DNA from: Amaurobius ferox
Lineage: Eukaryota > Arthropoda > Arachnida > Araneae > Amaurobiidae
Length of the DNA stretch: 64,000 nt
NCBI GenBank assembly: GCA_951213105.1
Contig: OX578140.1
Coordinates: forward strand, 31,828,518-31,892,517
Reading direction: 5' to 3'
The notes beneath the pieces are model-generated. The model worked only from the letters and a program-made list of their open reading frames with translations. It ran no database searches and had not been told where the DNA came from. Positions 1 through 12,677 of the stretch are shown here, piece by piece. The translations under genes and the position numbers were made by a program. How positions within the stretch are numbered: position 1 is the stretch's first letter; the number at the start of each line of letters is the position of its first letter.

Positions 1-286
1 TTCCCTCTATCATTTTAGCACCTGCGGAAAAAGTGATTTGGAATGAAACCATTTGCTTAAAATTTTGGAATAGCTTTAGTATACGGAATCTTGATATAAT
101 TCGCCCTTTTTTGGTTAGTAAAAATATCGCCAAAAAGAAACCTGTTTGAAGAGTGATTACGAATATTATATTAGGCTTAGTGTGAAAATAAATAAAAAAT
201 ATATAAATAAAATTTTAAAAATGCATCATAAAAACATAAATATCGTACAAAAACGAAATTAGCACCTGGCAGCACTGTAAAAATAG

Positions 287-341
<55 letters not shown>

Positions 342-1768
342 ATAAATAATTTATACATCAATTTTAATATATATAAAAATATTAAAATTGAAAATTCAAT
401 GATAGAATAGAAGTAGTAACTCATATATATATATATGTGTGTGTATATATGTGTGTATATATATATGTATGCATATATATGTGTATATATTTATGTATAT
501 ATGTATGTATATATAATATATTATTTATTGAGCGTCTGTGGTTAATATTTTGAAGTCTGTGAGTTCCCGCGGGTGGCAAAAGGTTGCCATAATCAAGAAC
601 AGATAATCTGCCCTTATATCCTTGTCACACTGTCATGACTTACGTTTCATTTAAAAGAATGTCATCTCAAATCTGAACTGCAGTTTTCTACGTTAGAGAT
701 TTTTAAAGCTATATTTATTGCATTGCAAATGTGCTGTATTTTGGAGTACTCTGGAAATTTATACTGCAGTATTTTTTTACCATACTGTTTCAGTATTCTT
801 TCTAAAAATCTCATGCCAAATCTACAATAGATTTTTAGTGCAATCACACTGTTGTAAAATGCCCTGTATTCTAAACGAATTTCGTGGTGCAATATTGTTG
901 TAAGGTACTATGAGAGTGTTTCACCCTACAGTTTCTGCACCATAGTATTTTCATTTTACCAATTTTATATAAATGGATATAATTTAATGTTTTAGAATTG
1001 AAAGTTCATAGTAGTAAGTTAAACAACGGTCTAACTGTATCATAATTCAAATCTTACCACCATCTGCCTCTGATTTTAAAGAAATAGTTACAATAATTAA
1101 ACTATATGACAGTTGTTGACATTATCGAAACGCCATCTGGAAACTTCAGTATTAGCTTCCGTTTTAATTCCAGACTCTTTATGTCTTGCAACGCCTTCAG
1201 AAATTAATATCAAGGGGAGGTTGTCTTGATATCCTTGTCATGCCATCTGAAGTTCTGTTTATTTGCGATTCAAAAATGTCATCTCCATCTCAAATCTTGA
1301 TAACTTTCCATAGAAGACCCACAAGTCAGTGTCTGCTAATTTATTTTATGTTCCCTTTCATTGTTGTTGCATGGGGATTATGAAGTGGTTTAGGATTCAG
1401 GAAGAATTCGTTGTCTATTTTTTCTAAACGAGCGGTCCCCAAAATTTATTCATTCAAGTATCCCTGACAGTTCTTATCTTTTAACTGTATATTAAAATTT
1501 CCTATATAATTTGATTGTGCATACCCCTCAACTGATTGTATCATTCGATTGTACCGCTCTTTCACTTTTTTGAAATTAATAAACATTATACTTGTAAATT
1601 TAATTCCGTATAATTGTGAGACCAGAAATAGATCTCACATTTGATGAGACACTTTTATGTACAAATTTATGGTAGACAAAACGGCGAACAGTACTTGTAG
1701 TCTGGCTGACACCGAGTTTTATAACCCCGTGAACCTAAAGGTCAGAAAACCACAAATTTAGGGGTGCC
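1..1768. other. AT-rich DNA without recognisable gene
   Basis: Short open frames occur on both strands, but none has a recognisable domain, and several only read through TA/TG repeats. The one clear structure is the simple-sequence DNA listed separately. I see nothing else I can name here. Confidence 0.6.
293..342. repeat. (TA)n-(TG)n microsatellite
   Basis: About 17 TA units pass directly into about 8 TG units. A related interrupted TA/TG/TATG tract lies at about 421-522. It is simple-sequence DNA with no coding meaning. Confidence 0.95.
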
Positions 1769-2014
1769 ATGACAGAGGGGGCCGAGCTGGGCCTTACGAG
1801 ATGTGAAATGGTTCCATTGGTTAAAGGAGTAACCAATGAAAAAAAGAAGATTGTTACGTCAAACTCAATGCGGCAAATGGAAGAAAAGGGGAAGTTACCC
1901 CCCCCCCCCGAGGGAACCAAAGCCTGTGACCCAAGAACGACACTACAAGAAGATAACTTGTGCACAGAGATTTTGGACAACATAACTTGTGCACAGAAAG
2001 GGATACTAACATGA
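1769..2014 (+). other. Possible mobile-element ORF remnant sharing a motif with 37.8 kb
   Basis: An 81-codon frame contains MVPLVKGVTNE. A similar MGLVKGLTNED motif lies in a plus-strand frame at about 37,790-38,000, and the DNA around both is partly alike (ATTGGTTAAAGG then TAACCAAT). The shared frame suggests pieces of one dispersed element, but I recognise no family. The frame runs through a C homopolymer at about 1,900, so its length may be accidental. Confidence 0.25.
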
Positions 2015-2078
2015 CTTGGAACAGATAACTTCGACATTATGACTTGTGCAGATACTACAGCGATGACTTGATATACTA
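1954..2078. repeat. Degenerate ~29 bp minisatellite
   Basis: Four to five diverged units start with ATAACTTGTGCACAGA or ATGACTTG and then a variable half. The first two are closest and the later ones decay. Confidence 0.65.
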
Positions 2079-3562
2079 AGAGAATGAAATAAGTGCGAGT
2101 GCAGAGTTACAGCAATACAAAATGTTCAACGAATTTACGTGTGGGAGCATTACACAAAGAGTTAATGCGGTAAATGAACGACATTAAATACAGATGCTGA
2201 CAAAATCCGAGACAGACTTGAAGCCTATTGAAAATGATATCTGGTTATAACCACTATTTAGGATTTTTCATTTTGGTCACATATGTCCCCTCCGCTGAAA
2301 TAATATAATTAAATAGTGTAATTGAATTTAATTAAGATTTATGTTGTTAATAAATGTTTTATTGTTAAACTTTAAATGGTGCAGTCACAATGAGTATTAT
2401 AATAATTAATAATTCCTTTACAGGACTCACACGAAAGTTAAATAATTCGAGGGTTTTATATAGCGGCACAACAAGCAATGTACGATTAAATAATAAGTCC
2501 ATTAATATGAGAATTTACGGCAATGTTAAGATAAGATGATTAATAATAATTAATGTTAATTATAAAGTTAAGCTTTATTTCTTTTTTTCGGTTCCCACAA
2601 TAATAAAATAAAGTAAGCACTTTAAAGATTTTATTCAGAAGAATTTAACAAATTTTGGAGAACAAAACATATACTCCAACACGTAAGATATATTTTCTGC
2701 CAGCACTCGTTTGTTACATACAGTCATGCAGTCGTCTGTTATAGTCGCATATATATTATTAAATCGTCTGAAATAATGAAATTAATTAGATAATAGACAA
2801 ATGTGTGCATTCTGCCAAGCAAAATGCATTTCTGATACACTGTAAAACATTTCCTTGAGATTTCTTTACTGATAAAGGGAAGTTCGGAAAAGTCCGTCGC
2901 TATTTTTATAGGACACAATGATTTCCGAATCAAGAGAAGTAATAATATATTTCCTAAAGTCGTAAACGCATTGATTCTACTCACAAATAACTTTTGGCAA
3001 GCTGAAAAGCCCACTTATATAATTCAACGATTCATTTACTGACATTCGTATTGAAATTTGCTAGCAGAATGATGTTTCATATCAAAATATTAAATAGGCA
3101 CTTCGAAAAATAAAATATTAAAAAGTGACGAGTTCTTTTTAAATGCTTTCAACAACCTTCCAGTTTGTGCGACGACAGCTTTAAAAAATTGACTAGAGTG
3201 TGGTTCAACTTAGCATTCTCATAATGGAATTAATTTTTTTTTTTCAAATTTCACAAGAAAATTTTGAAAAATCGATATCGTGGGTTCAGGTAATTACAAC
3301 GATAGAGTGTTACTTTTCATTTTACAGGGTTTGAAAAATTTTTTCTATCGATACTATACTTGAGAATGTGCCACTCTGGGGGGGGGGGGGGGTAACTTAA
3401 AAAAAGTTGTATCGCAGCTATTTTGCACAGTAATAATTGGAACTATTAAATATGGTGATTATTGAGGAATAAATAATTCCTTTTATGCATGATTGTGTCA
3501 AATTTTGTCCTATGCTGCCATGTTAAACAAAAATATATATTTCCGCAGTTTTCGCTCGAATT
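2079..3562. other. Unassigned AT-rich DNA with a G15 run
   Basis: No coding frame or repeat family that I recognise. A run of 15 G lies at 3378-3392, a likely assembly or slippage hot spot. Confidence 0.55.
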
Positions 3563-4533
3563 AAAAAAAATCTGATGTGGGTATCACATGGCTTTCCTTA
3601 TATAATCCAATGAATTTACTACTTTTACAATAAAATTTTTTTATAGTTGTTATTTGTATTCTTTCCAAGATATTGAATTTTCGTCAATGAGTCGTCATTT
3701 TCCATGTCGTCATCATCAATGAGTCGTCATTGATTTAGCGTCATTTTTATCCATTTCGCGAGTTTTTCGTTAATTTAGCAACATTTAAAAAGTCGCCATG
3801 TTGGCGACATTCCACCAAATTCGGCTCCAAAATCTCGCCAAGCGTTATGGATGAAGAAATAAGTTATTCCTACAGCAGATAAATGACTATTGGCGTTCAA
3901 ATACAAAAGTATTACTCAAAGTATCTTTTTTCATGAATGGAACGAGCTAGATCCAAGAGAATGATGTCATCAAATTTATCGCATGGTATTACATATGAAA
4001 ATTGAACATGTTTCTCAATAGGAAATATTTTTTTTTTATTTTATATGACTTTTTGATAATTTTTTTGGAAAATAAGCAATATCTCGAGAACGGATCATGT
4101 TAGCGTTCTAAAATTTATGCCAATCGTTTTCTAATGACAAATTACATAAAAAAATGTATATTTGCGTAACTTTATTAGCGGATTTGATTTTTTGACGATT
4201 TTTTCAAAATTTCACTCGAAAATTTAGGGGGGTTCTGAACATTCGATTGCGTATAAAAACAATAGGCTTCCAGTGCTTACGGATTGTGATTTTTGTACCA
4301 AATTTAGTTCGAATCAGTCCATTCGTTCGTCAGTTATCATCTCCACAGTCTCACTGACACACACACACACACACACTTTCACACACATACATACACACAG
4401 ACATCACTTCGGAAATGTTTGATTCGTGATCAGGGATGCTTGAAACGTACTCTCCCGTCGGAAACTCGAATTCGAATTTTCGACTCCGTCACTATACTTT
4501 CCTTATACATTATATATATAAGGAATGTAAAAA
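3563..4533 (+). mobile_element. R-A dispersed repeat, copy 1
   Basis: An element of about 970 bp that recurs through the window. The left end reads AATCTGATGTGGG...GGCTTTCCTTATATAAT. The right end reads ACTTTCCTTATACATTAT followed by TATAAGGAATGT, itself a small palindrome. The outer ends therefore form a short inverted repeat based on ACTTTCCTTATA. Inside are a TTGGCGAC hairpin near 3,795, a (CA)n tract near 4,358 and a conserved AATTCGAATTTTCGAC block near the right end. No transposase is visible. The small size, inverted ends and T-rich flanks suggest a non-autonomous element, but the class is unproven. Confidence 0.7.
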
Positions 4534-5315
4534 TACTATCCAGTTCTTAATTTTTTGATAGCAAAGCTGGATATGAAGTTTCATCAAAATCCATTAATAT
4601 TTGTGGCTGCTCTCGCGTACACAAGAAATCAACCACAGACATCAGACGGGCATCACACAAAAATGGTTAAAACTTGTTCAGGAGGTTTTGAAACATATAT
4701 TGGCATCAGAATCTCGAATACAATACTTTTCGTGAAAACAATACTTTCTCTATGCTACTATATTATATAGTATGAGAAAGATATAATGAGTCATTCCGTA
4801 AAAGTCATAATTCTAGTCATATCGAGAAAATATCCTTGATAAGAAAGATATTTTATTTACTTATTTCTCGACCGTGACTCTGAAACACAGAAACTTACCT
4901 ATAAATGAGTTTCTTAATCAAGGTCTCTTATAATGGGGCTCTGAGTTACAGTTTTTATGGATATGAGCAACCGGTTAATCTGGTCCATTTAAAAACTGTT
5001 ATGATCAATAAGTTCTTGACCCCAGACTGATATACTCTGTACTAATAACTAATAACAAGTTATTTGAATTACAGGTAACTACAAACAAAGTTCACAATAA
5101 ATTCTAAACGCAAACAAAATTCTATATCTTAACTTATCCAGTATTTGCTCAAATTTTAATCTCTAGGTCTTCATAACTTACCGCTCACCCTTGTCAGACT
5201 GTCACATGTCTTGTTCATTGAAGATTCATTTCCAGGAAGGCCGACTTCTCCTCAAATCCAAATTGCTTTTCAGAGAACTATGGGGTATAAGTGTGTTGAA
5301 CTATTTCATGTGTCT
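4534..5315. other. Unassigned AT-rich DNA
   Basis: No recognisable coding region. The 71-codon frame at 4555-4770 has no recognisable domain and begins right at the end of a repeat. Confidence 0.5.
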
Positions 5316-5835
5316 TATTATAGTCATTATATGCAGCTTACCAAGTCGTTTAGAATTCAAGTAGGACGTAATATCTTCTAAATGGTTGCTGTTTGTGCTG
5401 GTAAGACTTGTGTCTATCAGTGGAGAATGCAAATAGAAATATGCTTATAGTATGTGTTAAATATAATTTTATAGATTATTATTATGTATTATATTATAGT
5501 CATTATATGTAGCTTACTAAGACATTTAGAATTCAAGTAGGATGTAATATCTTCTAAACAGTTGCTGTTTGTGCTGGTAAGACTTGTGTCTATCAGTGGA
5601 GAACGCAAATAGAAATATGTTTATAGTATGTGTTAAATATATTTTTTATAGATTATTATTATGTATTATATTATAGTCATTATATGTAGCTTACTAAGTC
5701 ATTTAAAATTCAAGTAGGATGTAATATCTTCTAAACGGTTACTGTTTGTGCTGGTAAGATTTGTGTCTATCAGTGAAGAATGCAAATAGAAATATGTTTA
5801 TAGTATGTGTTAAATATATTTTTATAGATTATTTC
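5316..5835. repeat. Three tandem units of ~177 bp
   Basis: Units begin at about 5316, 5492 and 5669 with TATTATAGTCATTATATG, and each carries GTGCTGGTAAGA and TGTGTCTATCAGTG at matching offsets. The spacings are 176 and 177 bp. The units differ at scattered positions, so the array is not brand new. Confidence 0.9.
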
Positions 5836-6123
5836 TGTATATTTTTTATTATTTTTATAGTATGTTTATAGTATATGTTAATAGCATGTTCTAAAAGAAC
5901 TTCTGCGATAGCTTCTATATTCTGATATGTTGTTTATGTTTTCTCAGATCCCGCTGAGCGTTGAAGATGCGTTTCTCCGAGATGGAGTGTTACTTAAATC
6001 AGCGTTATGGAGTTTTACTAAAACATTACGTAAATAAACATGAATTTTTAATAAAAAATACATTCATACGGAGATATAGGATATATTATTTTATGTAAAC
6101 AGTAATTTCTGGGTGTAAAATAC

Positions 6124-6388
6124 ACACAATTACGTGTCCCGGGTTCGATTCCAGCCGCTGCCAAAACTGTCGCCGTGTTCACGCGGAGTACGATCACGTT
6201 AAACATGTGGGTCCGTAAGTCCTTCCGAGAGGTTGGTGATGGGGGAAGGAGGGTACGGTCCCTGTGGATGCCTCCCCCACTGGGTTCCGGTCTAAATTGG
6301 GTGGCACATCCCGGCCGTCCAAACTGTTACCTTACACCTTTCTGGTAGGTCGGACGGTCTGGGTAACAACAACAACACAATTACGTGT
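6124..6388 (+). mobile_element. SINE-1 copy, 5'-truncated, with 14 bp target duplication
   Basis: The perfect direct repeat ACACAATTACGTGT (6124-6137 and 6375-6388) brackets a 237 bp insert. The insert starts in a pol III B-box-like GGGTTCGATTCC and runs through the family body (GTCCGTAAGTCCTTCCGAGAG, then TAAATTGGGTGG). It ends with the hairpin segment GGCCGTCCAAAC...GGTCGGACGG and a (CAA)n tail. The tRNA-like A-box half is missing, as expected from incomplete target-primed reverse transcription. The family also occurs at 17.2, 26.9, 32.2 and 59.1 kb. Confidence 0.9.
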
Positions 6389-6941
6389 GATAAAAAACGG
6401 TAGGGAGCATCAATTTTATTCGCTAAACAGAAAATCACTACATTGCACAATTATCGTTCAATATATATGCCAAATATGAGTTGCATATATTTTACGTATG
6501 TTTCATATGAAGCAAAAAATTATTATATCAATTAAGTTTTTAAATTTGTTTAGTGGACATCAAAAACTTAAAAAAATAGTATTTCGAATTTTTGGAAAAC
6601 AACAGACAGCGAATTTTATTCATTAAATCAAAATAAATAGTCGCAATGAGGCAAATAAAGTTAAATGCGCTACCAACTATTTATTTGTTTCGAAAGTTAA
6701 ATTTCTTAATTAATTATGAGATAAGAAATCGGCAGTGGCTTCAATCCGATGGAGCCGAAATAGTTTTGAGTGAATAGCGTCCTTCTTTGAGGGTGGTTTG
6801 TCTTCTTTAGACATTTACAAAACAATTCAAAATGTTAAAATATTTAAATTGGAACCATCTTTTTAAAATAGTGGAAAATATTAAAACATCGAAATTATAA
6901 CAAATATATTTTAAGAACTAAGAACCTGATCCGAAATTCAG

Positions 6942-6991
<50 letters not shown>

Positions 6992-7112
6992 TTATATGGC
7001 TTTTAAGGCTATAAATTACTTTCTATAATTTATAGCTAGCACTTTTAATGTTGAGATATATGCAAAACAAACTTTAAAGCACGGAAAAATTTCAATCTTC
7101 TTGAACTTCACA
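6389..7112. other. Unassigned AT-rich DNA with (TA)n
   Basis: No gene visible. A (TA)n microsatellite spans about 6947-6989. Confidence 0.6.
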
Positions 7113-8026
7113 AGGCGTTTTCTCCTTTATCTATATACATAGCATTATGTATAGGGAAAGTATTGTTATAAGGCTGAAAATTCGAATTCGAGTTTTTGAA
7201 GCAAAACATACATATTAAGCAGCCCTGAACTGAAATCGAGCGCTTTTGAGGTGATGTCTCTGTGTGTGTGAGGGGTGGACGCGGGGGTGTGCGAGTCTGT
7301 GGAAACGATATCTTACGAACGAATGAAGCGTTTTGAAAGTAATTTGGTACGATTATTATAGGCAGTAAGTACTGGAATCCTATTGATTTTAAACTTAATT
7401 CTGAAAAGAGACCCTCTCCCAAATTTTAATAATTTTTTGAAAAAATTAAAAAGTCAAGACCTTTAATAATGATATATAAATATTAGTTTCAGGCATAACT
7501 TTGCATTAGAAAATGAATCAAACCAATTTTAGAACGCTAGCATGAATCGTTCTCGACATATTGCACATTTTTCAATAAATTTAACAAAACATTACACAAA
7601 ATTAAGAGAAACAGTATCATTCAATACGTTCACTTTCTAAGCAAAATGTTATGCAACAAATCCATTAACACCCTTCTCGTAAATCTAGTTCATTCCATTC
7701 ATAAGAGAAGATACTTTTTGCACTAGTTTTGTATTTTGACTCCAAAGAATTCTCTAACAGTCATTTATTTCACGGAATATTCATTAACTGTTGATTGGTG
7801 AGGGTTGCATTTTGATGAGGGTTTTGCACGTGAGTATGAGAAAGCAACTCTGTTTGGAGTCATAAATTGTCGAAAACGTTCAATTTCAATTTACTTGGCA
7901 TTAATTCAATACCAAAAAATATTGTTTTGCTGATCTTAAACGCCATCACTTTGCAACGAAAGGTGTAAAATCATTGCATTATTCAGGGAAAGTCATATGC
8001 TATTCACATCAGATTCTTTTTTATAA
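7113..8026 (-). mobile_element. R-A dispersed repeat, copy 2, inverted
   Basis: The palindromic end lies at 7,115-7,175 (ACATAGCATTATGTATAGGG, GAAAGTATTG), followed by GAAAATTCGAATTCGAG. The other end, GCATTATTCAGGGAAAGTCAT...CACATCAGATTC, lies at about 7,975-8,024. The order is the reverse of copy 1. It is more diverged than the copies at 30.8 and 45.8 kb. The 104-codon frame inside is not a gene. Confidence 0.65.
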
Positions 8027-8149
8027 ATCGCTTTGGAAGAGTCCATAATGTAAAAAAAATCGAAAAATAATCCCTGGATCTGAATCATCGAAATTTTTTG
8101 TTTATCTGTATAAAACTAGAGCCAGAATGAAAGTATAAAAGCAAAAAAT

Positions 8150-8545
8150 ATATATATTCTTCGCGCACCCACATCTGTAAATATTGACAGTCGTTTCTGA
8201 AGGGAAAAAATCGTTTTCCCAGCTTTTCAGACATGAATACAAAGTAGAACCGTCAAAAATATTTGTTTTTACCTTCGTATATAGAAAAGCTCCACCCGTC
8301 AAATTGTATTCTTGAAATACTTTCTGTTGTGATTTTTTACATCAGATATAACGTGCAAGCGCTTCAGACTGTAACTTGATGTATCGATTTCAAAGAAAGA
8401 ACTCGAAATGTGGGATTATTTATGCGTTTAAAAATTGATAGGGAAATAAAGTTTGCATGATATATTGTGGAACCTATTTATGAGGACGAATAAAGCAAGC
8501 TATGGTTTGCGAAGTTGTACCACCTTCTTGAATCAGCAATATTTT
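8150..8545. repeat. R-C dispersed repeat, copy 1
   Basis: Shares long similarity with 9,715-10,035, including CAGACATGAATACAAAGTAG, GAAAAGCTCCACCCGTCAAA and the GGACGAATAAA region. A shorter, more diverged relative lies at about 10,440-10,600 (CACCCACATCTATAAACATT). No domain recognised. Confidence 0.75.
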
Positions 8546-8604
8546 GTCACCTTTCCGCTACAATCGTCCATATTCATGGACGGAAGTTAAAAAATTCTTT
8601 TGGG

Positions 8605-9652
8605 CAGCTAATGATTTTCCCTACATAATGCAATGAATTTACTTTTATCAATGCGAAATGGTGATATACAAGACAGCACAATGATTTCAACATTGAAAAC
8701 TAAACTGATATTTAACGCTTTTCGGGATAGCAACATACAAAATTATTTTAAAGTACTCAATTCACTTATGTTTAGCGCAAATATAACTTAACAATTGGAA
8801 ATATTGCTAACATCTGCTAAGAAATATACCCCATTATATTAAAATATGTTAATTATTAATTCATGAATTTAGCAGCATTTTTGCATGTTTAACGCCAATT
8901 TTTCCAATTTGAAAATATTTTCGTCAAATTAGCATCATATTAAAAAGTTAAACCAAATTAGTCACTAAGGTCGGCAAATTTATCGCCAAGTGTTACATAT
9001 TTATATAATATAGATTTGATATAGATATGATAATTTAAGATAATATAGATTTGATAATTCATATTTGATACACATTTAATTATGATTTGACTCAGAATTG
9101 TTTATTTATATGTAAGTTTCTAGATACATTTATTTGGAAGATCTGCAATATCTACAGAACATTCATGCTATCGTTCTAAAATTTGTGTCATTAGTCTTTG
9201 AAAAAATGATTATACATAAATGGTTATTTATAATCATTTTTTCTAAGACTAATGACACAAACTTTAGAAACATAAATGGTTAATTATTTAACCTTATTAA
9301 ATATTCTGATATTTTATGATTTATAAAAATAATTCGAAAATTTAGAGGGGGATCTTTCGAATGCTTGACAGAGTTTAAAATCTATAGGGTACCAGTATTC
9401 ACGGATCATAATATACCAAATTACGCTCGAAACGCTCCATTCGTTTGCGAGATATCGTATTCATAGACTCACGGATGCACACACACACACGCATACACAC
9501 CTACACACATCACTTCAAAAACGTTCCATTCAAGTTCAGGGATGCTTTTAATGTGTTCTTCTTTTGATAACTCGAATTCTAATTTTCGACCAAGTCACAA
9601 TACTTCCCTTTTTAGAATTCCCTATTATATACTATGTACGCAGAGAAAGTAA
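8605..9652 (+). mobile_element. R-A dispersed repeat, copy 3, with internal fold-back
   Basis: The left end carries GGGCAGCTAATGATTTTCCC and GCAATGAATTTACTTTTA at about 8,608. The right end near 9,600-9,652 has ACTTCCCTTTTTAGAATTCC and GCAGAGAAAGTAA. Inside are TTCGCCAAATT-like blocks, a (CA)n tract near 9,480 and a 36 bp inverted repeat listed separately. Confidence 0.6.
9179..9264. repeat. 36 bp-arm inverted repeat inside R-A copy 3
   Basis: The arm at 9179-9214 (starting AAATTTGTGTCATTAGTC) is complementary to 9229-9264 apart from about two mismatches, with a 14 nt loop. Other R-A copies show only one arm here, so this is probably a local inverted duplication. Confidence 0.85.
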
Positions 9653-9714
9653 TTATTATAAGTATAGATTTATATCTGCAGCCGTTAGTGGAAGGACAAA
9701 TATTATTTTCGCAG

Positions 9715-10035
9715 CTTATCAGACATGAATACAAAGTAGAATCTCCAAAAATATTTATTTTTACTTACTTTCATATAGAAAAGCTCCACCCGTCAAATTG
9801 ATTTCTTGAAATGCTTCCTGCTGTGATTTTTTGCGTCAGACATGTTGTGCAAGAGTATATTCGACTATACTTGATGAATAGATTTTTACAGAAGGAACTC
9901 GACATTTGAGATTCTTTATGCATTTAAAAATTGGTAGGGAAATGGAATTTGAATGATATCTGGTGGGACCTATTTTAAAAACGAGGACGAATAAACCGAT
10001 GTATCGCTTATTTGAGATGTGACACCATCTTGGAT
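9715..10035. repeat. R-C dispersed repeat, copy 2
   Basis: Same orientation as the 8.15 kb copy. The two flank R-A copy 3, so the R-A element may have landed inside or between a duplicated R-C segment. Confidence 0.7.
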
Positions 10036-10284
10036 CGATAGTATTTCTCTTAATCCAACGCTTTTGCTTCTGGTGTGAATAATCCAAGGATTGTTGTTTA
10101 AATATTTATAAATCTGAATTTAGACACTCTTTACCACTCACATGTACTGTCATCTTACTTGTTTAAATTTACGATAGTTTTTTGGTTTCGCATTTGTTTC
10201 ACATATTCTTACAACCTTTTATCGAAGTTGTCTACTTCTGCATGTTTTTCTATGTATAAAACATCTATGTATAAAACTATCATA

Positions 10285-10340
10285 CTATCCCCCGTCACAA
10301 TACTTTCCTTACACATTATTGTATATAAGGAAAGTAAAAA
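10285..10340 (+). repeat. R-A right-end remnant
   Basis: CCCGTCACAATACTTTCCTT followed by ACACATTATTGTATATAAGG and AAAGTAA matches the palindromic R-A end with no body attached. Confidence 0.7.
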
Positions 10341-10439
10341 ATGCAAGAGGTAATTTATTTTTAAAAATGAAATAACTTCTAAAAATTTGTTTTGTATAAA
10401 GCGTCAATGAAAGGTGGAAGTAAAAATAGATGCCTATCT

Positions 10440-10600
10440 CCTCCACACCCACATCTATAAACATTGCCAGTCGTTCGTGAGCGAACAAAATTTCTCACCT
10501 TCGCCTTCATCCATGCATACAGAATTGTACTGAACAAATATTTGATTTTACTTTCCAATAGAAAAGCGTTCGCTCTTGCAGCATTCTTGAAACACGTGTT
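10440..10600. repeat. R-C dispersed repeat, copy 3 (short)
   Basis: CACCCACATCTATAAACATT, a CCAGTCGTTCGTGAG-like block and GAAAAGCGTTCGCTC parallel the 8.15 kb copy. The tail runs into a T-rich (ATTT)n stretch near 10,615-10,640. Confidence 0.55.
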
Positions 10601-10796
10601 TTTTTTTTCTTCTTTTATTTATTTATTTATTTATTTATTTTTTATTCTTTGTGATTCTGTGAACTAAAAATATTGTGTATTGGTGTTAAGGTCAAATGTT
10701 ATAGATTTCCATTTAAAAGAATTCTAAAACGATCCAAAATAAGGAATTAAAAATATATATATATCCTCAAATAAGAGACGCTATTTATTTTGCTTT

Positions 10797-10985
10797 TGAG
10801 GGCTGCATAAATTTCAATTCGATTGAACTTTGTAAAGGGCTGCATTCGACCCGCATGAAACTTTGTTAGAGGCTGCATGCGGTCCGCATAAAACTATATT
10901 AGGGGCTGCTTTCGACCCGCATGAAACTTTGTTAGGGGCTGCATACGGCTAGCAGAAAACTTGGGGGTTGCAGGTAGCCTGTGGG
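10797..10985. repeat. ~34-36 bp minisatellite
   Basis: About five units of the form GGGCTGCATTCGACCCGC then ATGAAACTTTGTTAG. The middle units are the most alike and the outer ones decay. It is more GC-rich than its surroundings. Confidence 0.85.
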
Positions 10986-11035
10986 CGGCCGGTTGTCGAC
11001 TCCGTAGTGGGAGAAAGTTTAGTGGAGACACAAAT

Positions 11036-11275
11036 ATTTTTCTTTATAGGTTTAATAGAGGGAAAGTGAATATTCAAATTCAACGACCATGTTAATCCAG
11101 ATTGACAATATAGCCCACTCAAGTAAAATTCTTTTTTTTATTCAAAAAGTCATTCAGAAAAACTTTCCGAAAGGTATTTGATTCACTCGCCACTGTTCTG
11201 ATATCCTATTGTTTGCACAATTTTGAGAATTATTTATAGCTGTTCTATTCTAAAAGCCATTCTATTCTAAGAGTT
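11036..11275. repeat. R-D dispersed repeat fragment
   Basis: Blocks here (GAATTATTTATAGCTGTTCT, the GACAATATAGCC region, AAAACTTTCCGAAAG) recur near 16.9-17.07, 21.5-21.65 and 22.98-23.21 kb, where the better form is CATTGACAACAGC. The family has no recognisable protein. Confidence 0.55.
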
Positions 11276-11726
11276 TTAGTCCAATAAATGGCAACGCTTC
11301 GATTTCAACGTTTGGATTCCGGTAGAACGTAGGAGGATTCCATGTAAACCGAACACACTGACGTACTAGATGCTAGAATATGGCGGTTGTTAAATCTTCG
11401 TGAAATCCGAATGAACACATAATTACACTTCCGGCAATAGTAAATTAAATATACTGTCAGAGTTATGACCGGCTAATGGCTAAATTTTGTCCCCATACGC
11501 TCATTAGGCATATAATGACCATATGGTTCCAGTGTAACAAAATTCATTTTGAATATCAATTTGTCATACTTCAAAACTAAAATAACTTCGTTAAAAGTAG
11601 TATAAAAAGTGACGAAATAGCGTAATAACTCTGGCACTATTTTTTTTGTGCTTTAAGTGTAGAAAATGCTATGCTTAGTGCGAAGCTAACTTGTATACAC
11701 TATGCAAATTTTAAAATTGCCTGTTT

Positions 11727-11794
<68 letters not shown>

Positions 11795-12246
11795 AAGATA
11801 TGAAATATACAAGATATGAAATATAAATGATAATTGAATGTAATAAAACAAACATTTATTATGAGAAAAAAGAACTGTTTTAATTCAAATAAGTTAAAAA
11901 ATATCAGATAAGAAAATTTGCAAAAGATTCATGTAAGTACAGTAGATTTATGCAGTAATGCTGTTTTTTTTATAGTAGCAACGTCCGGTTCAACTAACAA
12001 TAATTCTATCCTCAAAATATTCTCAACTTCCAATCTATTCTATAACCATAAGTGATTTCAAATAAGTGAGCTCAAAGAAAGCCGTTTTACACAAGTAGGT
12101 GATAGGAAATGGAGTTAAGCATTTCCAACGGTTTCTTTGTTTTTTAAATATGGTTGCAGCGTAATCGATTGATTTCGATTAATTTGAGAGACTTTTCAAT
12201 AACTTTTAATTAAAAGAAAGATAATTTAACAGAAACTTAATTATTA
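11276..12246. other. Unassigned AT-rich DNA with (CA)n-(TA)n
   Basis: A compound (CA)n-(TA)n microsatellite lies at about 11,728-11,794. Otherwise I see nothing. Confidence 0.55.
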
Positions 12247-12574
12247 GCATATACTATTTTTGTTCTTCGCAATCCCCCTTAAAGTTTGTTACGAACTTCA
12301 CTTTAGTAACCACTGGGCTAGATGATTACCATGGTAATGAATTCACTTTTGAATATCAAGTTGAAATAATTTTTTATAGAAATATGAACAATAATGAATA
12401 TAATTTATTAAGAATATATATAATTTCATGCATATACTCTTTTTGTTATTCGTGAATCCTCTTAAAATTTGTCACGGATCCCACTTTGATGATTACCATG
12501 GTTACAGATTCACTTTTGAATATCAAGAGGCAATATTTTTTTATGGAAATATGAGCAATCATGAATATAATTTA
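12247..12574. repeat. Two diverged tandem copies of ~160 bp
   Basis: 12,247-12,407 and 12,430-12,574 share GCATATACT...TTTTTGTT, GATTACCATGGT and TTCACTTTTGAATATCAAG. A plus-strand 117-codon frame begins in the second copy and runs into the array below. It has no family resemblance and is probably chance. Confidence 0.8.
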
Positions 12575-12677
12575 AAAATTCATTTCAAGGAATCGGTTGA
12601 TTTGAACTCAAAATATTGGTTTAATACATCATATTTTAAGTTACTAATTATAAAAGGAAAGAAAACGTTTAATAGTT